Below are positions 16,327 to 23,333 of a DNA stretch of 53,969 nt, piece by piece. The notes beneath the pieces were generated by a model. That model was not told where the DNA came from and did not search any database. It saw only the letters and a list, made by a program, of their open reading frames with translations. The stretch is from Thermoanaerobaculia bacterium (GTDB lineage Bacteria; Acidobacteriota; Thermoanaerobaculia; Multivoradales; JAHEKO01), in assembly GCA_947259925.1 (NCBI GenBank), contig CAMYOG010000001.1, positions 1-53,969 on the forward strand, given 5' to 3'. Positions within the stretch are counted from its first letter, which is position 1, and every line of letters begins with the position of its first letter. A program made the position numbers and the translations under genes.

Positions 16327-17474
16327 CTAGGCCCCGTACTTCGCCAGTCTTCGCCCGTTCGCCAGCATCAATCCAACCAGCGCCCTCGACGGAATCGTGC
16401 CGATGTGGCCCGTCGTGCAGGCTTCCTCCGTGAACTCCTGACCGGCGTCGACGAAGCAGCGCTCCGACCAGAGAAGCAGCGGGATCGGGTGCCAGCTGTG
16501 CGACTTCATCGGCGCCGGCGTCGAGTGATCGCCGGTGACGGCGAGGACGTCCGGCTCGAGCGCCAGGAGCTCGGGGAGTGCCCGATCGACCTCTTCGAGC
16601 ACGGCGACCTTGGCCGCCAGATCGCCATCCTCACCCGCCTGATCGGGCTGCTTGACGTGGATGAAGAAGAAGTCGAAGTCGCTCCAGCGCTCGGCGACGG
16701 TCGGCACGATCTCGGGGAACTTCTTGGCGCACGGCACGACCTCCATGCCGCAGGCCGAAGCGACCCCCCGGTAGAGCGGATAGCCGGCGAAGGCGCCGAG
16801 CCGCATGCGATAGAGCCCGTTCATCTTCGGCAGGCCGGGCAGCTTCGAAAAGCCGCGTAGCGAGAGGTGGTTCGCCGCCGGCTCGTCGGCGATCGCTGCC
16901 AGCATCCGGTCGAGCGCGGGCTCGAGCGCCGCGACCGTCATCTCGGCCTCGGGCTCGAGGGCTCGCAGCGGCAGCACCGGCACGCCGGTGCGCTGGGGGT
17001 CGGTGTCGGCGATCGCCTCCGGAGCTCGGCCAGGGCGGGGCGGATCTTCTCGCACACCCGGCGCCCCTCCTCGGTCGGGATCCGCCCGGCGCGACGGTCG
17101 GTCAGATTGCCGTCGGCATCGGCGGTGGCGAAGTTGCCCCGGATCGCCACGTCGCCGGGGCCGACGTCGAGGGCGAGCCCGAGCGCCTCGAGCACGCCGC
17201 GGCCGAAGTCCGACTCCGGGGACATCGGGTCGTAGCCGAACAGCCCGAGATGTCCTGGGCCACTCCCGGGCGTCACTCCCTGCATCACCGGCACCAGTCG
17301 CCCCAGGGCCGAGCGTGCCGCGAGGGCGTCGAGGTTGGGTAGCGAGGCCGCGTCGAGCGCCGTCCCCGGCTGTTCGGCGGTGCGAATGTCACCGACGCCG
17401 TCCAGAACCAGCAGGATCAGCTTGGTCTCGGCCGGTCGCGCGAGTCGAGCGAGCATGGCCTGATCTCTGTCCAT
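16327..17474 (-). pseudogene. apgM: Archaeal-type 2,3-bisphosphoglycerate-independent phosphoglycerate mutase, frameshifted
   Basis: Two overlapping frames together make one ApgM protein. The N-terminal part (from ATG 17474 to about 17020) has ILLVLDGVGDI, LPNLDALAARS and GPGHLGLFGYDP. The C-terminal part (from about 17020 to 16327) has AIADTDPQRTGVP, FDFFFIHVKQPDQAGEDGD and LAVTGDHSTP, with the metal ligands of the alkaline phosphatase superfamily. The enzyme interconverts 3- and 2-phosphoglycerate in glycolysis. At about 17010-17025 the frame changes and the roughly 25-30 residues normally found between the two blocks are missing. This is either a disabling deletion or an assembly error. 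All other catalytic blocks are intact, so the damage looks recent. Confidence 0.82.
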
Positions 17475-17477
17475 CGG

Positions 17478-17903
17478 TCAGGCGACGAAGTAGGCGCTGG
17501 CGCGGATCTGGAGCCGGGCGCGAGGCTGGAAGCCGCTACCGCCGATGGCGAAGGCGCTGTCGGTCGCCAGCACCGGCAGCACGATCCAGCCGTCGAACGT
17601 CCCGCCGGAGTTGTAGGGCGGCACGACCGGCTCGATCTCGGCCAACTTGATCCAGTGGTCCTCGCCGGGGTCCATCGAGCCGCTCAGCTGGACGTACGCC
17701 CGGTCGAGATCGATCGCCCGGCTGTTCGAGGGGTGCCAGAGCGACATGATGAAGCGCATCTCGTCGTAGGCGCTGGTCTGGAGCCGGGGCTCGCCGTCCA
17801 CCTGGAGCTCGAACCGGAAGCCGCCGGCGGTGTCGGTGGCGAAGATCTCCGGGGTCGCGTCGAAGATGACGTGGCTCGGTGGTGTGGACGGGTTCAAGCG
17901 CAC
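17478..17903 (-). CDS. Small beta-rich protein of unknown function
   Basis: This 141-aa protein has no signal peptide and consists mainly of alternating hydrophobic stretches, such as FRFELQVDGEPRLQ and WIVLPVLATDSAFAIGG, which suggest a beta-sandwich. The GTG start at 17903 overlaps the end of eda by 10 bases and the stop lies 3 bp before the phosphoglycerate mutase start. A TTG at 17897 is an equally possible start, with better spacing to a GGAGA. It probably forms one operon with eda and the mutase. I do not recognise a family. Confidence 0.62.
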   Translation of the reverse strand: MRLNPSTPPSHVIFDATPEIFATDTAGGFRFELQVDGEPRLQTSAYDEMRFIMSLWHPSNSRAIDLDRAYVQLSGSMDPGEDHWIKLAEIEPVVPPYNSGGTFDGWIVLPVLATDSAFAIGGSGFQPRARLQIRASAYFVA

Positions 17904-18532
17904 TCTCCACGAGCGAGCGAGAGGGCGTGTCCGAGCCGCGAGAGATAGTCATCCTCGTCGACCCCCAGGAGTGGTGCCCCGATTCCGAACGCCTGCGCGC
18001 CGACGGCCAGGTACTCGGGGATCGCGTCGGGCAGGAAGCCGCCCGCGGCGAGCATCGGAATGTCCCCGAGCGGCTGGCGGACCACCGACAGGTAGGCCGG
18101 GCCACCGACCGGCGGCAGCGGGTATACCTTGATCAGATCGGCTCCCATCTGGTAGCCGGCCGCGATCTCGGTGGGGGTGAGCGCGCCGATGACGAGGAAC
18201 CGGTCGGCGTCGTTGGCGACCGCGGCGACCTGCGGGTGGGCGTTCGGGGAGACGATGAACTCGGCGCCAGCGGCGACCGCGGCAAGGGCCCGGCTCTCGT
18301 CGGTCACCGTGCCCATGCCGATGCAGGGCGGTGCCTCCCCGTCCCGCTTGGCCAGGAGCTGCTCGACCAGCTCCGTGGCCCGTGGCACGGTGAAGGTGAT
18401 CTCGATCATCGACAGGCCGCTCTCCCAGAGGCGCTCGGCGTGGGTGACCGCCTGCTCGAAGCTGTGCGTACGGACGACGCCGATCAGAGGTGCCTGATCG
18501 AGGCACTCGGCAACCTTGTCTCGCTGGGTCAT
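17894..18532 (-). CDS. eda: 2-keto-3-deoxy-6-phosphogluconate / 4-hydroxy-2-oxoglutarate aldolase
   Basis: This 212-aa class I aldolase has the catalytic glutamate at E44 (SMIEITFTVP) and the Schiff-base lysine at K135 (ADLIKVYPLP), with the phosphate-binding glycines LAAGGFLP further on. It splits KDPG to pyruvate and glyceraldehyde 3-phosphate, or acts on 4-hydroxy-2-oxoglutarate. No edd gene is nearby. It is followed by a small unknown gene and the phosphoglycerate mutase, which would fit a short central-carbon operon. A -10-like box lies 9 bases before the ATG. Confidence 0.92.
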   Translation of the reverse strand: MTQRDKVAECLDQAPLIGVVRTHSFEQAVTHAERLWESGLSMIEITFTVPRATELVEQLLAKRDGEAPPCIGMGTVTDESRALAAVAAGAEFIVSPNAHPQVAAVANDADRFLVIGALTPTEIAAGYQMGADLIKVYPLPPVGGPAYLSVVRQPLGDIPMLAAGGFLPDAIPEYLAVGAQAFGIGAPLLGVDEDDYLSRLGHALSLARGECA

Positions 18533-18541
18533 GGATGAGGG

Positions 18542-18547
18542 ATGTTA
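18542..18547 (-). promoter_or_regulatory. -10-like box 9 bases upstream of eda
   Basis: On the minus strand the bases read TAACAT, then 9 bases, then the eda ATG. With the usual 6-8 bases to the start site, the mRNA would begin at or within about 3 bases of the start codon. No Shine-Dalgarno sequence is present. No clear -35 is visible. Confidence 0.38.
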
Positions 18548-18549
18548 TC

Positions 18550-19272
18550 TCAACTGAGCCGCCGCAAGGTGCGCCGACAGACGCCCCGGAGGATCTGGAC
18601 TTCACGGCTGGTAAGGCCCGCACGGGCGCTCAGCTGGCGGAGGTCTCTGAGCACCCCGGCAGCGGTGTCGTCGCGGGTGAAGCCGACCTTCTCGAGCACC
18701 TCCGTCAGGTGGCTGAAGAGGCCCTCGATCTCGGCCGTGGCCGCCGGCGGCTCGGCGCCCGAGCGGGCGCCGCCCGCCGCCTCGGACTCGAGGTAGAGGG
18801 CGTGCCCGACCAGGAGGACCGCCTGACTCAGATTGAGCGTCGGCTGCTCGGGCGCGGTCGGAATCCGGACCAGCAGACTGCAAAGCGACAGCTCGTCGTT
18901 GGTGAGACCCGACCTCTCCGGTCCGAAGACCAGGGCGGTCGTGGTCGGCTCGCCCGCGCGTCCCTCCCGGGTAGCGAAGGTGCGCGGGTCGACGATCGGC
19001 ACACCGAGCTGCCGGTTGCGGGTGGAGGTGGTGCCGACGACGCGTTGAAAGGGCGCCAGCGCCCCGGTGAGCGAGTCGACCCGGGTCGCCTCATCGAGGA
19101 TCGAGCCGGCACCGACGGCGAAGGCGCGGGCGACCCTGTCGATCGGCGCCGCCGGCCCGACCAGGACCAGTCTCTTCAAGCCGGTGTTGGCCATGGCGCG
19201 GGCCGTCGAGCCGATGTTGCCCGATTCGGTCGGGCGCACCAGGACGATCGCGAAGCGCTCACCCAGAGCCAT
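18550..19272 (-). CDS. trmJ: TrmJ-type tRNA 2'-O-methyltransferase (SpoU/TrmH family)
   Basis: This 240-aa SPOUT methyltransferase has the three family motifs: ESGNIGSTARAMANTG near the N-terminus, ALVFGPERSGLTNDEL (knot entry and SAM binding), and PTLNLSQAVLLVGHAL. A C-terminal helical extension of about 75 residues separates TrmJ-like enzymes from short SpoU proteins. It most likely 2'-O-methylates position 32 of tRNAs. The start is the ATG at 19272. The stop lies 17 bp from the eda start on the same strand, so both could share a transcript. Confidence 0.88.
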   Translation of the reverse strand: MALGERFAIVLVRPTESGNIGSTARAMANTGLKRLVLVGPAAPIDRVARAFAVGAGSILDEATRVDSLTGALAPFQRVVGTTSTRNRQLGVPIVDPRTFATREGRAGEPTTTALVFGPERSGLTNDELSLCSLLVRIPTAPEQPTLNLSQAVLLVGHALYLESEAAGGARSGAEPPAATAEIEGLFSHLTEVLEKVGFTRDDTAAGVLRDLRQLSARAGLTSREVQILRGVCRRTLRRLS

Positions 19273-19331
19273 GAGCGGCTATGGTGACAGGATCCCGGAT
19301 CGAGCACCAGGACACGCTCGCGGGAGCCGTC

Positions 19332-19360
19332 TTGACAGCGGCGGCTCCGAGGACTACGTT
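19332..19360 (+). promoter_or_regulatory. Sigma-70-like promoter, -10 six bases from ATG
   Basis: TTGACA at 19332-19337 is a perfect -35. It is followed by a 17-bp spacer and TACGTT at 19355-19360. The ATG of the downstream gene starts at 19367, just 6 bases after the -10, so the transcript should start at or very near the A of ATG. This is the clearest leaderless candidate in the window. Confidence 0.5.
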
Positions 19361-19366
19361 GCTTTC

Positions 19367-19678
19367 ATGAGTGAAGCCGCGAGCCCGCGCGCGTACTTGA
19401 TCTTCACCGGAACCGGCCCGATCCTCGCCCTCGCCACCTACGCCAGCCTGACCGACGAGCGGTTGATCGAGAAGCTGAGTTACAAGGGAATCGACAAGTT
19501 CATCGCCTACGAGGTCGAGCTGGAGGCGGTCCAGAATCGCTACCCCGACAGCTTCGCGAAGGTCGCCAACGATCTGGCCGGCGAGGAGGACATCCGGGTC
19601 CTGGACTTCAACGGTCACCAGATCATGACCAACTTCTCGCTGGACGAGCTGGGCGAGCCGATCAAAGTAGGGGGATAG
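19367..19678 (+). CDS. Small conserved-looking protein of unknown function
   Basis: This 103-aa protein begins AYLIFTGTGPILALATYASL and continues with a charged helical region (KLSYKGIDKFIAYEVELEAV) and a C-terminal DFNGHQIMTNFSLDELGEP. Despite a hydrophobic start it has no clear signal-peptide cleavage site. The ATG at 19367 is supported by the promoter immediately before it; upstream in-frame sequence is antisense to trmJ. It stands alone as a single-gene unit and its stop is 5 bp from the hairpin array. I do not recognise the family. Confidence 0.68.
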   Translation: MSEAASPRAYLIFTGTGPILALATYASLTDERLIEKLSYKGIDKFIAYEVELEAVQNRYPDSFAKVANDLAGEEDIRVLDFNGHQIMTNFSLDELGEPIKVGG

Positions 19679-19682
19679 GGAG

Positions 19683-20050
19683 GATCCGGGCGGGAGGGGG
19701 TGGCTCTCCTGGGGAGCCGGGCGTCCTCGCAGACTTCGCTGCAGCGGTACCCGGCCCCCCAGGAGAGCCACCCCCTCCCGCCCGGATCGTCGGGATAGAG
19801 GCGGGGTCCGGGTGTCCTCGCAGACTTCGCTGCAGCGGTACCCGGCCCCCCAGGAGAGCCACCCCCTCCTGCCCGGATCGTCGGGATAGAGGCGGGGTCC
19901 GGGTGTCCTCGCAGACTTCGCTGCAGCGGTACCCGGCCCCCCAGAGCCACCCCCCTCCCGACCGGATCGTCGCGGATAGAGACGAGGTCCGGGCGTCCTC
20001 GCAGACTTCGCTGCAGCGGTACCCGGACCTCTGGAGTAGCCCTCCCGGCC
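19683..20050. repeat. Tandem array of four 90-91 bp hairpin units (element B)
   Basis: The first unit is a long palindrome: 32-bp arms at 19683-19714 and 19757-19788 are exact reverse complements around a core. That core begins GTCCTCGCAGACTTCGCTGC at 19723 and recurs at 19814, 19905 and 19995 (periods 91, 91 and 90). Each core can form GCAG/CTGC with a 6-base loop inside an outer CCGGG/CCCGG stem. In copy 4 the outer stem is GAGGTCCGGG/CCCGGACCTC, different from copy 1 but still paired. The array fills the 401-bp gap between convergent genes (unknown 103-aa gene and maf). Confidence 0.9.
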
Positions 20051-20079
20051 CGGTCCTCTTGAGTGCAGGCGGAATCGGG

Positions 20080-20676
20080 TCAGGGGGAGCGGAACTGGCG
20101 GAGGTCGTAGTCGAGGGCTCGGAACATCCGAGCGAGCTCGGGCAGCGGCAGGCCGACGACGTTCGAGTAGTTGCCGTCGATGGCATCGACGAACAGGGCG
20201 CCCAGGCCCTGGACGGCGTAGGAGCCCGCTTTGTCGAGTGGCTCGCCGGTCCCGACGTACCAGACGATCTCCTCCTCGGTCATCGCGCACAGGTGGACGT
20301 GGGTCGAGACCAGGGACTCCTCGGTCCTCCCCGCCGCCGGCTCGTAGAGGGCGACCCCGGTCAGCACCTGATGGGTCCGGCCCGCCAGCCGTCCGAGCAT
20401 CTCGCCCGCTTCGGCGGCATCGCGCGGCTTGCCGAACAGCTCGTCGTCGAGGACCACGATCGTGTCGGCCGCCAGGACCAGCTCGCCGGCCTCGGCCCGG
20501 GCATGGGCCTTCTCTCGGGCGAGCCGCAGGGCGTAGCGATCGGGCGCCTCGCCGGCCAGCGGGGTCTCGTCGATGTCGGCGGGGCGGACCAGCGGGTCGA
20601 GCCCCAGACCCCGAAGGACGTCGATGCGCCGGGGCGAGCCGGAGGCGAGGACCAGCCTCGGAAGAGCGTCCGGCAT
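20080..20676 (-). CDS. maf: Maf family nucleoside triphosphate pyrophosphatase
   Basis: This 198-aa protein has the Maf N-terminal loop LVLASGSPRRIDVL, then AREKAHARA and the acidic metal-binding strand LVLAADTIVV, followed by GKPRDAAEA and the C-terminal AGSYAVQGLGALFVDAIDGNYSNVVGLPL. Members hydrolyse non-canonical or modified NTPs such as dTTP, UTP and methylated nucleotides to monophosphates, and some affect septum formation. It lies 7 bp downstream of the GWxTD/VWFA gene and is probably read from the same transcript. Confidence 0.92.
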   Translation of the reverse strand: MPDALPRLVLASGSPRRIDVLRGLGLDPLVRPADIDETPLAGEAPDRYALRLAREKAHARAEAGELVLAADTIVVLDDELFGKPRDAAEAGEMLGRLAGRTHQVLTGVALYEPAAGRTEESLVSTHVHLCAMTEEEIVWYVGTGEPLDKAGSYAVQGLGALFVDAIDGNYSNVVGLPLPELARMFRALDYDLRQFRSP

Positions 20677-20683
20677 CGGCGGG

Positions 20684-23227
20684 CTAGGGGTAGTACCCCG
20701 GGATCGTCTTGGCCTCGACCTCTGCTCGGGCGACCTGCACCTCGACCTCGCGGAAGCCCGCGTCCTCCGTCTGGCTCGACTGATACCCGATCAGGTACTG
20801 GGAGCGCAGCTCCTCTTCGATGCTGTCGTAGATCTTCTCGAGCTGCCCTGCGTTCGACACCAGGAAGCTGCGGCCGCCGGTCTCGCGCGCGATCTGCAGA
20901 AGCACGAAACGCGCCGCGGTGTCGCGGGTGTCCAGGTCGAGCCCGATGGTATAGACGGCGACCCCCGATCGGCGGGCGAAGTCGAGGGTCTCGTCGAAGT
21001 TGTGGCGGCTGTTCGAGTCGGCGCCGTCCGAGAGCAGGATCAACGCCCGCTTGCCGCGGATGCCGGCGAAGTAGTAGAGGCCGTAGATCAGGCTGTCGTA
21101 GAGTGCCGTCTCGCCGTCCGCCTCGAGGCCGACCAGACCGCCGGCCAGCACCTCGAGGCTGTTGGTGAGCGGCACCCGCAGCTCCGGGAAGTCGCTGAAG
21201 ACGATCACCGCTGCCCGGTCGCGGGGTTGCACAATGCGTTCGAAGAAGCGGAGGGCGGCGCGCTCGACGTCCTTGAGCGAGTGGTCCATCGAGGTCGACG
21301 TGTCGAGCAGGACTCCGGCGTGCAGCGGCAGATCCCGGACCCGCTCGAAGCGGCGGATCTGCTGCTCGGAGCCGTCCTCGAGCACCTTGAAGTCGGAGCT
21401 CTGGAGGTCCTCCACCGGCCGTCCCTTCTGGTCGATCACGCTGGTGTAGAGCTCGACGAAGTCGACCTCGAGGGCGTCGAGGTTGTCGGGGCTGTTGATG
21501 AAGACCAGATCCTCGGTCGAGTTGCCGTCTTCCAGGTAGGCGACCGCGCGCACGTAGGAGATCCCACGGTCTTCGTCGAGCCGGATCGGCTGGACGAACG
21601 GCGGTTGGTAGAGCGTCGCCAAGCGCTCCTCGCCGAGGAAGAGCTCGACCCGGTCGAGGCGCTCGTCCTCGGGCAGGTCGACCTCGGCTTCGATGCGCAG
21701 ACTGGTGCGATAGGTCTTCGAGTCCAGCGGCTGGATCAGGCGCACGCCGAAGCGGTGCGGGCCGCTGTTGAGCTCGGCCTCGTCGCGGGCCAGCTCCACG
21801 CCCTGCGCGTCGTAGGCGACCGCCTCGATCGTGTGCAGCCGGGGCGACTCGCCCAGGTTGAGCTCGACGCTGTACGGAGGCGTCAGCTTGCTCAGGACCT
21901 CCTTGCCGTTCAAGCAGAAGGTGACCTTGCGCACCGAGTCGCCGGAGGCGATCGCTTCGATCCGGGTGCGGCCGAGAAGCAGCTCCCGAGGTGGCGGCAG
22001 GATGCGCACGCGGTGCTCCTTGGGCGGCACCGGCTCGTTCGCCTCCGCGAACGGACCGGGCTCGGGCGGCTCGACGGGCACCGCCGTCGCGACCTCTGCC
22101 ACCCGCGCCGGCTGCTCGGCAGCGCCGGTCGGCGTCGCCTCGACGAGCGGCACCGAGATCTGGCGCTCGATGCGGAAGTAGCGATCGGTCGAAAGCTCCT
22201 GTGCGCGGAGGATCAGGGTGTACTCCCCGGGCCTGAGGTAGCGCTGGACTACCAACGGCAGGGTCGCCGAGGGGTCCGGGAAGTCGAACCGGTACCGGAA
22301 GCTCTCGAACGGCTCACCCTTGCGCAGCACCTCGCCGTCGACCACGAAGTGCCGGCTGGCGACGTCGGCCGGGTCCGGCGGCGGCTCGACCGCGAGCAGC
22401 GCCTGGAGAATGGTCCGATTCTGCCGGCGCCCGGGGTAGGTCAGCAGGAAGTCCGCGTCGAGAGAATCGGCTCCGGGTGGCAACGTGGTCAAGCGTCCGA
22501 GGAAGGTCGCGACCCACTCGTCGGACGGTTGCGGGTTCTGTTCCGCCAGACGCGCGATGTCTCGCTTGCCGTAGGCGTCCTCGAGCATCCGCTGTAGCTC
22601 ACGCCCACGCGGGCACTCCCGACCGACCCGATCGAGCGCTTCCAGCTCGCGCGTCCCGGGATCGATCGAGAAGGGCATGAGGTCGGCGACGCCCTCGAAC
22701 CGCGACCAGAGACGATAACCGTCGGCGGATCGGGCGCCACCGCGCACGAAGACCACCCAGAAATCGCGCGCCGTCCCCGGGTGATTCCGGTACTCCCAGA
22801 TCGAGACCGTGGTGAAGAGCTGTGGACAGAGCGAGTCCTGGACGCGCTGCGGCGGGCCGATCAGCAGCAGGGTCTCCGCCCGGTCGCCATCCAATCCGCC
22901 GAACTGGTCGTACGCCAGCTGCAGCCGCAGCCGCCAGTTCTCCTCGAACTCGTTCAGGCGGGTCTCCGGGAACGGATCGCGCTCTTCCCAGAAGCGCCGC
23001 ACGAACGAAGCGCGCTGATAGTCCTTCTCGAGCGTGAGGAACGCCGCGCGCTCCTCCTCGGTTATCAGCACGTCGATCTCGTCGAGCCAGACCCGGTAGA
23101 CCTCGGGCAGATCCTCGGGCAGCGGCTCCGGCTCTTTCTTCTTCGCCCCGACCAGCAGAGCTGCCACCGCCAAGACGGCCAGAAGGAGCACCGCTCGATG
23201 GTCGACCGACGACCGTCCCCACCTCAT
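20684..23227 (-). CDS. GWxTD-domain / VWFA-domain protein, copy 1
   Basis: This 847-aa protein starts with a signal peptide or N-terminal anchor (about residues 12-30, LLLAVLAVAALLVGA). It has a GWxTD domain at about 38-210 (VYRVWLDEIDVLITEEERAAF, FWEERDPFPET), beta-sandwich modules in the middle, and a C-terminal VWFA domain of the acidobacterial type from about 600. The MIDAS is DTSTSMD near residue 642, with VIVFSDFPELRVP and ILLSDGADS following. The protein is probably periplasmic or surface-exposed and binds a divalent metal and a partner. It is a tandem paralogue of the next gene, with the same order and end (PGYYP). An AGAGAGGAAC sequence precedes the ATG. Confidence 0.88.
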   Translation of the reverse strand: MRWGRSSVDHRAVLLLAVLAVAALLVGAKKKEPEPLPEDLPEVYRVWLDEIDVLITEEERAAFLTLEKDYQRASFVRRFWEERDPFPETRLNEFEENWRLRLQLAYDQFGGLDGDRAETLLLIGPPQRVQDSLCPQLFTTVSIWEYRNHPGTARDFWVVFVRGGARSADGYRLWSRFEGVADLMPFSIDPGTRELEALDRVGRECPRGRELQRMLEDAYGKRDIARLAEQNPQPSDEWVATFLGRLTTLPPGADSLDADFLLTYPGRRQNRTILQALLAVEPPPDPADVASRHFVVDGEVLRKGEPFESFRYRFDFPDPSATLPLVVQRYLRPGEYTLILRAQELSTDRYFRIERQISVPLVEATPTGAAEQPARVAEVATAVPVEPPEPGPFAEANEPVPPKEHRVRILPPPRELLLGRTRIEAIASGDSVRKVTFCLNGKEVLSKLTPPYSVELNLGESPRLHTIEAVAYDAQGVELARDEAELNSGPHRFGVRLIQPLDSKTYRTSLRIEAEVDLPEDERLDRVELFLGEERLATLYQPPFVQPIRLDEDRGISYVRAVAYLEDGNSTEDLVFINSPDNLDALEVDFVELYTSVIDQKGRPVEDLQSSDFKVLEDGSEQQIRRFERVRDLPLHAGVLLDTSTSMDHSLKDVERAALRFFERIVQPRDRAAVIVFSDFPELRVPLTNSLEVLAGGLVGLEADGETALYDSLIYGLYYFAGIRGKRALILLSDGADSNSRHNFDETLDFARRSGVAVYTIGLDLDTRDTAARFVLLQIARETGGRSFLVSNAGQLEKIYDSIEEELRSQYLIGYQSSQTEDAGFREVEVQVARAEVEAKTIPGYYP

Positions 23228-23237
23228 GTTCCTCTCT

Positions 23238-23243
23238 AATCTA
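23238..23243 (-). promoter_or_regulatory. -10-like box 10 bases upstream of VWFA copy 1
   Basis: The minus strand reads TAGATT, then 10 bases (AGAGAGGAAC), then ATG. The 10 bases also resemble a ribosome-binding site, so copy 1 may be expressed from its own promoter as well as by read-through from copy 2. No convincing -35 is visible. Confidence 0.36.
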
Positions 23244-23293
23244 CTACGCGCCGGAGGACGATCGTGGGACCCGTCCGGAGGCCGCTCTTAGTA

Positions 23294-23308
23294 GGGTGCC
23301 TGGCACCC
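23294..23308. promoter_or_regulatory. 15-bp perfect palindrome between the VWFA genes
   Basis: GGGTGCC, one T, GGCACCC: 7-bp arms around a single central base, in the 106-bp gap between the two paralogues. It lies 26 bp after the stop of copy 2 on the minus strand. It may be an operator or the stem of a short terminator without a T-run. The adjacent sequence GGCCGACCGGCC can form a second small hairpin. Confidence 0.4.
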
Positions 23309-23333
23309 GGCGCTGGCCGACCGGCCGCTATGC

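Noticed and set aside
19683..20050. CRISPR array
   Set aside because: The repeated part is about 90 bp with no distinct unique spacers; unit-to-unit differences are small substitutions, so it is a tandem hairpin array.
20573..22597. 674-codon plus-strand frame opposite VWFA copy 1
   Set aside because: Same reason: shadow of a real gene with GWxTD and MIDAS motifs on the other strand.
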